NCBI RefSeq assembly: GCF_014692505.1
Contig: NZ_JACNYK010000005.1
Location: 186,001 to 250,000, forward strand
DNA: 64,000 bases
Direction: 5' to 3'
Origin: Sphingobacterium arenae
GTDB taxonomy: Bacteria > Bacteroidota > Bacteroidia > Sphingobacteriales > Sphingobacteriaceae
The position numbers and the translations under genes were made by a program. Position 1 is the first letter of the stretch. The number at the start of each line of letters is the position of its first letter. Positions 35,385 to 43,397 of this stretch are shown piece by piece. The notes beneath the pieces were generated by a model, which was not told the DNA's origin, did not search any database, and was given only the letters and a program-made list of their open reading frames with translations.

Positions 35385-37811
35385 TTATTCATCCCTTAAA
35401 CTGTCTACTGGGTTAGCCCTTGCGGCTTTAATTGCCCGGTAGCTCACCGTGAGCAACGCAACGATTACGGCCAGCAGACCTGCCAGCGCAAACATCCACC
35501 ATTGGATAGCAATGCGGTAGGCAAAATCGGCCAACCAATTGTTCATCGCATACCAGGCGATGGGCGATGCGATAACAATGGCGATAACCACCAGCTGGAC
35601 AAAGTCTTTGGACAACAAGCCTACAATGCCCGTCACCGAAGCGCCCAGCACTTTACGGATACCGATTTCCTTGGTACGTTGAAATGCGGTAAGTGTCGCT
35701 AGACCAAACAAACCGAGGCAACTGATAAAAATCGTAACCCCGGTAGCCAGATCAATCAGCTTCGCGGTGCGGTGTTCGGTTTCATAGAGGGTCTTTATCT
35801 TTTCGTCGGCAAACTTGTACTCGAACGGTGCATTCGGATAAAAGGTTTTCCATTCTTTTTCCATCGTCGCCAGCGTCTTTTTCCATTGTCTTCGGTCATT
35901 CGGCATTTTGATGTGGAATATTTGGAGTTCCCCTGGATCTTGGGAAGAACCTAATAGCAAAGGCTCTATTTCGGTGCGCAAGGATTTTTGATGGAAATCC
36001 TTGAACACACCTACCACGCGGAGACTGGCGCCTTCGTGCTGTATAAGGTGCTGCCCGATGATCTGTTCCGGCGATGACAAGCCCAGTACTTTAAGAGCAG
36101 TCTCGTTGACCATGACATTGCGCATGGTATCGGTCTGTTGGATATTGCGTCCCGCCAACAACTCGATTTGGTAAAGATTGAGGTAATCGTTGTCGATGTA
36201 TTTTCGTGGGATATGCAATTGGATACGCCCAGTGTCTGCTGTGTAATAATACAAATTGCCCCAATGATTATCGCTCTGCGGTTCGTGTCCCATGGCGATA
36301 CCCGCTATTTCGGGATATTTCTTCAGGGCCTGTTTGTACAGAAAAGGATCGACATCGTTATTTTGATACGATTTATAAGGCATCCGGATATTCACAATGG
36401 CATCATGTACAAATCCCAGGTCCGACCTTAACGTGTAATCCAATTGTTGCTCGATGATCAACGCACTCACGATAAAAAACTGTGCAATGATAAACTGAAA
36501 CACAATCAAGGATCTGCGCAAGGTAAGACGGGTTCCCTTGATTTTCGTCTCTACCCTACCTTTTAAGGTTTCTATCGAACGTACCTTGTTGATCAGATAG
36601 GCGGGGTAGAGACCGGCGAAAAATGAAATTAATAGGATCAGTCCGAAAAGGAATATCCCCACTGGAAGACTGTTGTCGAAGTGCTCTATTCCGTTGGGCA
36701 TGAGCTCCGGAAATACCCGTTGAAAAAAGAGTACTAATGGTCCCGACAGCAACAAGGCGCAAAATGTTATGCACAGGGTCTCTACTATAAAATTTGCCGT
36801 TAGCGAAACCGGTCTTGCGCCCAATGTTTTGCGAATGCCGATTTCCTTGGCACGTTGTGGCACCTGTGCGGTGCTGAGGTTGATGTAATTGATACACGCC
36901 AGAATAAGTAGGAATCCGCCAATGGCGATAAGGCCGTAAATCACCTTTTTGTCGGCGCTGATTCCCTCGGGATCGTATTGCCTTTCAAAGTGTTTGTCCA
37001 CTAATGGGAATGCCCCGAATTGTATTTTAACGCCCAATGTAGCATGCTCTTCGTATGCCGTTTCCTTATAGCGTTTATGCACCACATCCAATAAGCGCTG
37101 GAGGGATGCTTGGTTTTTCGCTTTCACATAGAGAGTATGATTGGAATTCATCCCCAACCAGTCGTGGTTGCTCCATTCTTTTTCGGGAATGGGCATAAAG
37201 ACCTGAGCGTTAAAACTACTAGGAAAAGGAAGACTTTTGACCACGCCAGATACAACCAATTGTGTAGTATCACGCATGATTACCTTGCCAATAAGTTCGG
37301 TCGGATGGCTTTTGGGGAAATACAGCTTTGCTCTGTCGGTCGTCAGCACGATATTGTTGGGTGCAGCAAAAGCTGTTTTGGTGTTGCCAGCAAGCCACTC
37401 ATAAGGAAGCAGGTCAAAATAAGTTGTCCGCGTACCTATAATTCCGGTTTGCTCTTCCAGTAGCAAAGGCTCTTCTTCGCCCTCTTGCTGTATAGATAAA
37501 CGCTCGATATATTGGCTATAAATTGGTACGACCAATGTGCCATCCAGGGATTCATCCGCCAATAGAGGTGCCATGCCCAAGGGGATGCCCGCGAAGCCAC
37601 CTTTTTTGCCCTCAAATTCATTTTCGGATACGATTTGATAAATATCTATTGCATCCGGTATATCCTTATCGAAGTTAAATTCGTAATGCACGATGCTGAA
37701 TACCATCCAGCAAGCACTAATACCTATGGAAAGCCCGACGATATTCAAGACGGTGAAGAGCTTGTTGCGCCAAAGATATCGAAGTGTTGTTTTAATGTTG
37801 TTCTTGATCAT
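35385..37811 (-). CDS. FtsX/MacB-like ABC permease (permease 9)
   Basis: An 808-residue permease directly downstream of the ATPase at 37838 and therefore the likely primary partner of that ATPase and of the membrane-fusion protein. I start it at the ATG at 37811 (MIKNNIKTTLRYLW), which matches the paralogues; the TTG at 37841 is discarded. Coupling motifs are QRAKEIGIRKTLG and QRTKEIGIRKVLG; the tail is ARANPVDSLRDE. The first periplasmic domain has a distinctive insert (YIERLSIQQEGEEEPLLLEEQTG). The fifth helix is LIVFQFIIAQFFIVSALII. It is the first of four permeases in the operon. Confidence 0.92.
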   Translation of the reverse strand: MIKNNIKTTLRYLWRNKLFTVLNIVGLSIGISACWMVFSIVHYEFNFDKDIPDAIDIYQIVSENEFEGKKGGFAGIPLGMAPLLADESLDGTLVVPIYSQYIERLSIQQEGEEEPLLLEEQTGIIGTRTTYFDLLPYEWLAGNTKTAFAAPNNIVLTTDRAKLYFPKSHPTELIGKVIMRDTTQLVVSGVVKSLPFPSSFNAQVFMPIPEKEWSNHDWLGMNSNHTLYVKAKNQASLQRLLDVVHKRYKETAYEEHATLGVKIQFGAFPLVDKHFERQYDPEGISADKKVIYGLIAIGGFLLILACINYINLSTAQVPQRAKEIGIRKTLGARPVSLTANFIVETLCITFCALLLSGPLVLFFQRVFPELMPNGIEHFDNSLPVGIFLFGLILLISFFAGLYPAYLINKVRSIETLKGRVETKIKGTRLTLRRSLIVFQFIIAQFFIVSALIIEQQLDYTLRSDLGFVHDAIVNIRMPYKSYQNNDVDPFLYKQALKKYPEIAGIAMGHEPQSDNHWGNLYYYTADTGRIQLHIPRKYIDNDYLNLYQIELLAGRNIQQTDTMRNVMVNETALKVLGLSSPEQIIGQHLIQHEGASLRVVGVFKDFHQKSLRTEIEPLLLGSSQDPGELQIFHIKMPNDRRQWKKTLATMEKEWKTFYPNAPFEYKFADEKIKTLYETEHRTAKLIDLATGVTIFISCLGLFGLATLTAFQRTKEIGIRKVLGASVTGIVGLLSKDFVQLVVIAIVIASPIAWYAMNNWLADFAYRIAIQWWMFALAGLLAVIVALLTVSYRAIKAARANPVDSLRDE

Positions 37812-37837
37812 GTTTTTCGTATTTTCTACAACATTGC

Positions 37838-38515
37838 TCAAACATGCTCTGTCTCCATAATGACCTGCCCGTCCAGCATCCGTATAACACGGTCTGCGAA
37901 TTTAGCATCATGTTCACTGTGTGTCACCATGACGATAGTCGTGCCGGCCTCATTCAGTTCGGTCAATAGCTGCATGACTTCGTTACCGTTGTTTGAGTCA
38001 AGATTACCAGTCGGTTCATCGGCTAAGATGAGTTTCGGATTGTTGACAACTGCCCGCGCAACGGCGACACGTTGCTGTTGACCTCCTGATAACTGTTGTG
38101 GAAAGTGGTTGCGTCGGTGCATGATCTGTACCTTTTCCAATACCTCTTCCACACGACGTTTGCGCTCTGCGGCGGGTACTTTTGTGTACACCAAAGGCAG
38201 TTCCACATTTTCGAATACGGTCAGTTCATCGATCAGATTGAAACTCTGGAATACAAAACCAATATTATGTTTACGCAGATTAGAACGATTGCTTTCTTTG
38301 AATTTCGCCACCTCTGTACCGTTGAATAGATAGCTGCCTTCGTCTAAATCGTCTAATAATCCGACGATATTTAATAACGTGGATTTGCCACAACCGGAGG
38401 GTCCCATGACAGCAACAAATTCACCTTCTTTTACGTGAATATTGACGTTGTTTAATGCAACTGTTTCGACCTCTTCGGTGCGGTAATATTTCTGCAGGTT
38501 TGTTATTTTTATCAT
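37838..38515 (-). CDS. ABC transporter ATP-binding protein (MacB/LolD-type)
   Basis: A 225-residue ATPase with complete motifs: Walker A GPSGCGKST (38-46), Q-loop Gln90, signature LSGGQQQRVAVARA, Walker B LILADE (162-167) and switch His in VTHSEHD. The family pairs with FtsX-type permeases such as MacB, LolCE and FtsX. Position: 17 bp after the membrane-fusion protein and 26 bp before permease 9. This gives the order MFP-ATPase-permeases and a complete MacA-MacB-like inner-membrane complex. It may serve the other permeases too, because the array has only two ATPases for nine permeases. Confidence 0.95.
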   Translation of the reverse strand: MIKITNLQKYYRTEEVETVALNNVNIHVKEGEFVAVMGPSGCGKSTLLNIVGLLDDLDEGSYLFNGTEVAKFKESNRSNLRKHNIGFVFQSFNLIDELTVFENVELPLVYTKVPAAERKRRVEEVLEKVQIMHRRNHFPQQLSGGQQQRVAVARAVVNNPKLILADEPTGNLDSNNGNEVMQLLTELNEAGTTIVMVTHSEHDAKFADRVIRMLDGQVIMETEHV

Positions 38516-38532
38516 GATTTATAATACTAGTT

Positions 38533-39783
38533 CTATCGAACATTCAATTCCTGTATCTTATCGTATGTTTCATAGCTCGACACGATAACTTTATCGCCAG
38601 GCTGTAAACCTCCGATTACTTCATAATATTCGGGATTCTGGCGCCCGAGCTGTATATCTGCCCGATAGGCAGTACTTCCATTTTTGTCCAATTTAAAGAT
38701 CCAATTACCGCCCGTTTGTTGATAGAAACCTCCTTTTGCGAGCAGCAATGCTTTTGTTTCATCGCTCAAGGCCAAACGGATTTGTAATGTTTGGCCACGA
38801 CGGACACTGGAAGGCGTCTCGCCTTCAAACTCCATATCGACTTGAAAACGGCCGTTGGTTACTTGAGTGTACACTTTTTTTATTTTCAGCTTATAGACTT
38901 TCCCACTCAACGTGAATTCACCGATCTGCTCGGTAAATATACGATTGATGTAATGTTCATCAATATCAGCACGTACTTTAAAACCCGTCAGGACATCAAT
39001 TTGCCCAAGCCGTTCCCCCACATTTTTATTTTGGCCGATTTCTGCATCAAAAGATGTTAGCTGCCCGTCAACCGGTGCACGTACAATAAGATCGTCTACT
39101 TTCTTGCGCATCAGGTTTAGCGCACTTTGTGTACGTTCGTATGTCTTTTGGTCCTGAAGAGCTTTTTGATTATTGGAAATGGAATCTTGGCGGAGGATTT
39201 GCTTGGTCAACGCCACACGTTGCTTTTGATAGTTATATTCGTTGACCGATTTTTCGAATTCCTGCGAACCGATAGCTTTCTCCTTATATAACTTCTGATT
39301 TAAATTATATACCCGTTCCGCTTCACGGAATGCCTGTTGCACATCCGCCATCTGGTTACGGTTATTAACGGACATTTGCTCGGCATTGGTGCGGGCGATT
39401 TGTGCTTGCGTTAACAAATTAAGAACCTGCGTTTCTTGTTGTACCAAGCTCAATTCCTGATCGGTATTTGCCAACCGCATGATCGCATCTCCTTTTTTTA
39501 ATACCGTTCCATCTTCCACATATTTTTCTTCTACGCGCCCCCCGACAGAAGCATCTAAATAGATACTGCTAATGGGAAGGACCGTTCCATTAATTGGAAT
39601 AAATTCTTGAAAGGTGCCTTCTTTAACCTCCACAATACTGATGCGGTCATTGTCGACATTCAAACTGCTGTTCCCACTCGTAAAATAATAACTTGCACCT
39701 ATCAGAGCGATGATTCCGACAATACCGGCAAGCGTTAAAATCCGCCTGCTGTTCCATTTCTTCTGCTGTATTGGTCTGTCCAT
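38533..39783 (-). CDS. Periplasmic membrane-fusion (HlyD/MacA-type) adaptor
   Basis: A 416-residue adaptor. One N-terminal transmembrane anchor (~14-34, LTLAGIVGIIALIGASYYF) is followed by a beta-barrel/lipoyl half (PINGTVLPISSIYLDASVGGRVEEKYVEDGTVLKKGD). A long helical hairpin covers ~108-225, rich in Gln/Glu/Lys with heptad spacing. The second lipoyl half (VRAPVDGQLTSFDAEIGQ) comes next, and a membrane-proximal domain ends in GGLQPGDKVIVSS. It bridges the inner-membrane ABC permease to an outer-membrane factor, most obviously the TolC homologue at 40674. It is the first gene of the six-gene operon and is preceded by the tandem operator at 39890. Confidence 0.93.
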   Translation of the reverse strand: MDRPIQQKKWNSRRILTLAGIVGIIALIGASYYFTSGNSSLNVDNDRISIVEVKEGTFQEFIPINGTVLPISSIYLDASVGGRVEEKYVEDGTVLKKGDAIMRLANTDQELSLVQQETQVLNLLTQAQIARTNAEQMSVNNRNQMADVQQAFREAERVYNLNQKLYKEKAIGSQEFEKSVNEYNYQKQRVALTKQILRQDSISNNQKALQDQKTYERTQSALNLMRKKVDDLIVRAPVDGQLTSFDAEIGQNKNVGERLGQIDVLTGFKVRADIDEHYINRIFTEQIGEFTLSGKVYKLKIKKVYTQVTNGRFQVDMEFEGETPSSVRRGQTLQIRLALSDETKALLLAKGGFYQQTGGNWIFKLDKNGSTAYRADIQLGRQNPEYYEVIGGLQPGDKVIVSSYETYDKIQELNVR

Positions 39784-39821
39784 TAAAAAGTAAAAAAGTT
39801 TATGCTTCTATACTTTTGCCT

Positions 39822-39838
39822 ATACAATGTTATGCCAA
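39822..39838 (-). promoter_or_regulatory. Candidate sigma-54-like promoter for the adaptor operon
   Basis: On the - strand: TTGGCAT, then AACA, then TTGTA, close to TTGGCACG-N4-TTGCW but with the two elements one base closer. The GG is 54 bp from the proximal palindrome, exactly as upstream of the TolC gene. Confidence 0.4.
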
Positions 39839-39889
39839 TATTGTAAGTTGCTTATATATAGGTTTTTATTTTTAATGATTGCATGGTGG

Positions 39890-39927
39890 TGTTCGTATTC
39901 GGACAGTATGTTGTTCATTGCTGGACA
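39890..39927. promoter_or_regulatory. Tandem palindromic operator, unit 3
   Basis: TGTTCG-TATT-CGGACA (39890-39905) and TGTTCA-TTGC-TGGACA (39912-39927). Each dyad has one mismatch. The gap is 6 bp (22 bp centre to centre), one more than in the other three units. It lies 107 bp upstream of the adaptor ATG. Confidence 0.83.
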
Positions 39928-40149
39928 GGAATAGAAAGAATGCGAGCAAAGTAAATTTCTACGGCTCCCATGCTAATTGAGGAGAGCACAGAAGCCAGTA
40001 GAAATAGAGAGAGAAATAGAAAAGTATATTTTTAAATGACTATTTAGAATTATTTTAAACTGATGTAAAGATGAGAGTTATTTAGAAAGATTCCAAACAA
40101 AATGTAACGCAAAAGGAAATTGTTGTTTAAGAATTGGAAATAATGAAGT

Positions 40150-40290
40150 TTTTGTCCTTTTTTTAGAAAAAAGAACCAAAAAGCTCGTCGCTTCGGATGT
40201 TTGACAGGGAGGGAAAGTGCAAGGAGAGGATTTTTACAGTTGTCAAAAATCCGGATGCGACATTTAGGGTTAAGGAGGGGATAGTGCATT
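40150..40290. repeat. Dispersed intergenic repeat, copy B
   Basis: Diverged copy of the element at 1373-1520, in the same orientation: T-rich/A-rich hairpin with AAAAAAGAACC, then CTCGTCGCTTC, GGGAAAGTGCAAGG, CAAAAATCC, TGCGACA, GGGTTAAGGAGGGGATAGT. Non-coding. It occupies the gap between the divergent adaptor and TolC genes. Confidence 0.6.
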
Positions 40291-40357
40291 GCGTAGATGA
40301 ACGCGTTCAATAATTGATACCGATGCCGCGGGGTAAAACGACCTAGCATTGTTCCGC

Positions 40358-40455
40358 GGCCAGCTTTACGCAGGCTATTCCGTTAAAACAGCATGTTGTT
40401 TGACCGAAGGGAGTTTCATGCTGTTTAGGAATAGGCAAGTAAAGGTAGCGTAACC
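40358..40455. repeat. Long imperfect inverted repeat (about 35-bp arms)
   Basis: AAACAGCATG (40386-40395) pairs perfectly with CATGCTGTTT (40417-40426). The match extends outward through CTATTCC/GGAATAG and CTTTAC/GTAAAG with small bulges. The loop is ~21 bp. This could be a MITE-like or palindromic element; no flanking target duplication was identified. Confidence 0.5.
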
Positions 40456-40478
40456 ATGCAAGTCTTGACTTTTTTTTG

Positions 40479-40512
40479 CTTCGTTTTTTTGTGTCAAGAC
40501 AAAAAAATGAAG
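40479..40512. repeat. 14-bp hairpin just before operator unit 4
   Basis: CTTCGTTTTTTTGT (40479-40492), loop GTCAAG, ACAAAAAAATGAAG (40499-40512), with one G-U pair. Similar in style to the hairpins near 1629 and 6188. It ends 12 bp before the operator. Confidence 0.55.
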
Positions 40513-40523
40513 GACTCGGTTCA

Positions 40524-40560
40524 TGTTCGTTGATGAACAGCAACTGTTCGATATTGGACA
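40524..40560. promoter_or_regulatory. Tandem palindromic operator, unit 4
   Basis: TGTTCG-TTGA-TGAACA (40524-40539) and TGTTCG-ATAT-TGGACA (40545-40560), 21 bp apart centre to centre. It is upstream of the tolC-like/response-regulator/kinase operon, so the regulator would control its own synthesis. Confidence 0.85.
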
Positions 40561-40611
40561 GCGTGCTGTTTATCTCTTTTGTATTTTATTCTATTATAGG
40601 TTGTTATATTT

Positions 40612-40628
40612 TTGGCACGTGCTATGGA
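40612..40628 (+). promoter_or_regulatory. Candidate sigma-54 promoter for the TolC/regulator operon
   Basis: TTGGCACG, 4 bases, ATGGA, against consensus TTGGCACG-N4-TTGCW. The -24 half is a perfect match; the -12 half matches 3 of 5. Its GG is 54 bp from the proximal palindrome and 59 bp before the ATG. This is the strongest of the four. Confidence 0.5.
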
Positions 40629-40673
40629 AAGGATGATAAAAAGATTGTGGATGAAGTTGTCAGATTTATACGG

Positions 40674-41999
40674 ATGAGAAATTTGGTTGTCGTTACGATG
40701 ATATTTGTAATCAGTTATAGTAATATAAGTTCGCTGATCGGACAAACTTCTGCACGTTTGTCTCTAACCGAATGTGTGCGATTAGCGGTTGAACATAACC
40801 CAATTTTAAAGCAAACGGAATTGAACGTATATCGGAATCAGGTAAATTATAAGCAGGCGCACTATAACCGGCTACCCTCTTTGGAAGGAAATATCGAACA
40901 TGGATATAATGAAGGGCGTAGCGTGAATGCCACGACCAATCAATTTGTGAATACGAGTTACTATTCGGGTGGACAGTCTCTTTATTTCAGTGCACCGATA
41001 TTCAATGGATTCCAAGTTTTGCATGACATCCGGCGGAGAGCGAGTGCGCGGGAAGCCGGAAAGTTTGAGTTCGAGGGGGCTGTGAATGAATTGAAGCTGG
41101 ATGTGATGGAAGCTTATGTAATGGTATTAACAGCACAGGATATGTTGCAACAGATGGAAGGACAATTGGCCGTAACGCAGGAAAATGTAGGCCGGATGGA
41201 GATCATGCAGCGGGAGGGAGCGGCAGATCCGGGAGATTTCTATGATCTAAAAGGGCAATTGCGGACCGATCAAAATCTGTTGGAAACAAACAAACAGGTG
41301 TTATACAATCGACGATTACGTTTAGCCGCGTTATTAAATATCGCCATCAATGAGTTGCCCGAACTCGAACCATTGCCATTCTCGATTGATCAGAATCGTT
41401 ATTCCGAAATGGATCTATATTATACAGCGATGGAAGTCTTGCCCCAATTTAAGGCTTTGGATTGGCGGGTGGAGGAAGCCCAGCAACAAGTAAAGGTGAT
41501 GAAAGCTGATTATTACCCATCTTTGTCATTGTCTGCTTCCATACAATCGCGTTTTTCAAGTATTGATGAGTCCGGGTTTACTTATTGGCAACAGTTTAAA
41601 AACTATCCTGCAAAAGGTGTCTCACTAAACTTACGTATCCCTATTTTCAATAAAATGAAGGTAAGGACGCAAGTGAAACTGGCAAAGTTAGACCTCGATG
41701 AGGTAAGTTGGGAGCGGAAGATCCTGGAAAATAGGGTACGGGAAGAAACTGCGAAAGCGGTGTTTAGCATGAAAACACTTCAGGAAAATGTCAATAACTT
41801 GCGTGAACAGGAACAGAGCTACCAAGAAGCTTTCCGCATTGCGCAGGTGCATTTTGATGCTGGAAACAGCAATTCTGTGTTATTTCTGACGGCAAAGAAT
41901 AAATTGGATAACACCAGAAACGCGTTGGTGATCAAACAGTACGAGTGGATAATGCAAAAATATATCAATGATTATTACGCGGGAACATTAGATTTTTAA
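40674..41999 (+). CDS. TolC-family outer-membrane efflux protein
   Basis: A 441-residue outer-membrane factor. The start at 40674 gives a normal signal peptide (MRNLVVVTMIFVISYS, cleaved near GQTSA); longer frames reach back through the operator and are rejected. Two OEP repeats are visible. The first is LSLTECVRLAVEHNPILKQTELNV with helical hairpins to ~210. The second is ALDWRVEEAQQQVKVMKADYYPSLSLSASIQ with NLRIPIFNKMKVRTQVKLAKLDLDEV. It should form the trimeric channel for the adaptor encoded divergently at 38533. The response-regulator gene follows 27 bp downstream, so channel and regulator are probably co-transcribed. Confidence 0.93.
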   Translation: MRNLVVVTMIFVISYSNISSLIGQTSARLSLTECVRLAVEHNPILKQTELNVYRNQVNYKQAHYNRLPSLEGNIEHGYNEGRSVNATTNQFVNTSYYSGGQSLYFSAPIFNGFQVLHDIRRRASAREAGKFEFEGAVNELKLDVMEAYVMVLTAQDMLQQMEGQLAVTQENVGRMEIMQREGAADPGDFYDLKGQLRTDQNLLETNKQVLYNRRLRLAALLNIAINELPELEPLPFSIDQNRYSEMDLYYTAMEVLPQFKALDWRVEEAQQQVKVMKADYYPSLSLSASIQSRFSSIDESGFTYWQQFKNYPAKGVSLNLRIPIFNKMKVRTQVKLAKLDLDEVSWERKILENRVREETAKAVFSMKTLQENVNNLREQEQSYQEAFRIAQVHFDAGNSNSVLFLTAKNKLDNTRNALVIKQYEWIMQKYINDYYAGTLDF

Positions 42000-42026
42000 C
42001 GCGAAAAAAAGTTACCTTAGTTTGTA

Positions 42027-43394
42027 ATGAAAAAAGCCTCTATTTTAGTAGTTGATGATGACCAGGATTTGTTGACAGCTGTTCGGATACTGTTGAGACC
42101 GAAAGTAAAACAGATCATCGTGGAACCTAATCCTGAAAATATTCTTCGTACGTTGGAACGGAATACGATCGACATTGTACTGTTGGATATGAATTTCAAG
42201 AGTGCAATCAATACAGGTAACGAAGGATTATTTTGGTTGGGGGAAATCAAAAGTCAATATCCACATATTCAGGTGGTCATGATTACGGCCTATGGTGCGG
42301 TGGATCTCGCTGTACGTTCACTTAAGCAAGGGGCTTCTGATTTTATTGTAAAGCCTTGGCAGAATGAATACTTATTGCAAACATTGAAGACCGTTTTCGA
42401 AGAAGCCACGCAAACAAAAGGGCGAAATAAATCAATCGCACCGGTACTTCGTCAAGAAAACGATTTAATCGGCCGTTCGGCGATTATGGAAGATCTACAA
42501 TATAAAATAGATAAGGTAGCACCGACGGAGGCAAATATTTTAATACTGGGCGAGAACGGTACAGGAAAAGACTTGATTGCGCATGCTTTGCATCGGCGTT
42601 CGTTGCGAGCAAAGCAAGCTTATATCAAAGTCGACGTAGGGGCATTGACGGAAACACTTTTCGAAAGCGAGCTATTTGGTTACAAGAAAGGAGCGTTTAC
42701 CGACGCCAGGGAAGATAGACAGGGGCGTTTTGAGGCAGCAAACGGAGGTACGTTATTTTTAGACGAAATAGGGAATGTCGGTTTGCAGCAGCAAGCCAAA
42801 TTATTAAGTGTCCTACAAAACCGACAAGTCGTCCCGCTAGGCTCCTATCAGCCTGTCTCGGTGGATATTCGATTGCTGAGTGCGACTAATGTGCCGTTAA
42901 AAGCGCTGGCTGATGAGAGTAGATTTCGTAAAGATTTGATATATCGTATCAATACCGTAGAGATACAGGTGCCCCCTTTACGAGAAAGGGGGGAGGATAT
43001 TGTGCTCTTGGCAAACCATTTTTTAGCGTTTTACAACCAGAAGTACCATAAGCGTATAGAGGGATTTGAGCGTGATGCTATTCAAAAGTTAAACGCCTAT
43101 CATTTTCCGGGTAATGTTCGCGAGCTTCAATACAGTGTGGAGCGTGCGGTTATTATGGCAGAACAACAAAGTATAGGGGATAGCGATATCCTGTTTTCTC
43201 CAATTGAACAAGCGATCCAGGAGAGCAGTAAGTTAAGTGAACCTACACACGCCAATCAGAGCTTAGAAGAAATGGAACGTCATGCTGTTCAATCGGCGAT
43301 CGAACGTTATAATGGCAATATTAGCAAAGCTGCTAGGGAATTGGGGTTGACGCGCGCTGCACTATATAGACGCATGGAGAAATATAATATTTGA
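42027..43394 (+). CDS. NtrC-type response regulator (sigma-54 enhancer-binding protein)
   Basis: A 455-residue three-domain activator. Receiver domain 1-120 has acidic pocket DDD (10-12), phospho-acceptor Asp54 in VLLDMNF, and Lys in FIVKPW. The AAA+ domain (~145-375) has Walker A GENGTGKD (175-182), Walker B GTLFLDEI (241-248) and an arginine-finger region. A Fis-type helix-turn-helix at ~415-455 reads NISKAARELGLTRAALYRRMEKY. The sigma-54 contact loop reads GAFTDA (222-227) instead of GAFTGA. It should bind the tandem palindromes upstream of all four ABC-related units and open sigma-54 promoters on phosphorylation by the adjacent kinase, 3 bp downstream. The binding link is inferred. Confidence 0.93.
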   Translation: MKKASILVVDDDQDLLTAVRILLRPKVKQIIVEPNPENILRTLERNTIDIVLLDMNFKSAINTGNEGLFWLGEIKSQYPHIQVVMITAYGAVDLAVRSLKQGASDFIVKPWQNEYLLQTLKTVFEEATQTKGRNKSIAPVLRQENDLIGRSAIMEDLQYKIDKVAPTEANILILGENGTGKDLIAHALHRRSLRAKQAYIKVDVGALTETLFESELFGYKKGAFTDAREDRQGRFEAANGGTLFLDEIGNVGLQQQAKLLSVLQNRQVVPLGSYQPVSVDIRLLSATNVPLKALADESRFRKDLIYRINTVEIQVPPLRERGEDIVLLANHFLAFYNQKYHKRIEGFERDAIQKLNAYHFPGNVRELQYSVERAVIMAEQQSIGDSDILFSPIEQAIQESSKLSEPTHANQSLEEMERHAVQSAIERYNGNISKAARELGLTRAALYRRMEKYNI

Positions 43395-43397
43395 TAG

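Noticed and set aside
37812..37841. Upstream start of permease 9 overlapping the ATPase stop
   Set aside because: The codon at 37841 is TTG; the ATG at 37811 matches the start of all paralogues.
40476..40673. N-terminal extension of the TolC-like gene
   Set aside because: It would translate the hairpin and the operator and hide the signal peptide; the ATG at 40674 gives a normal leader.
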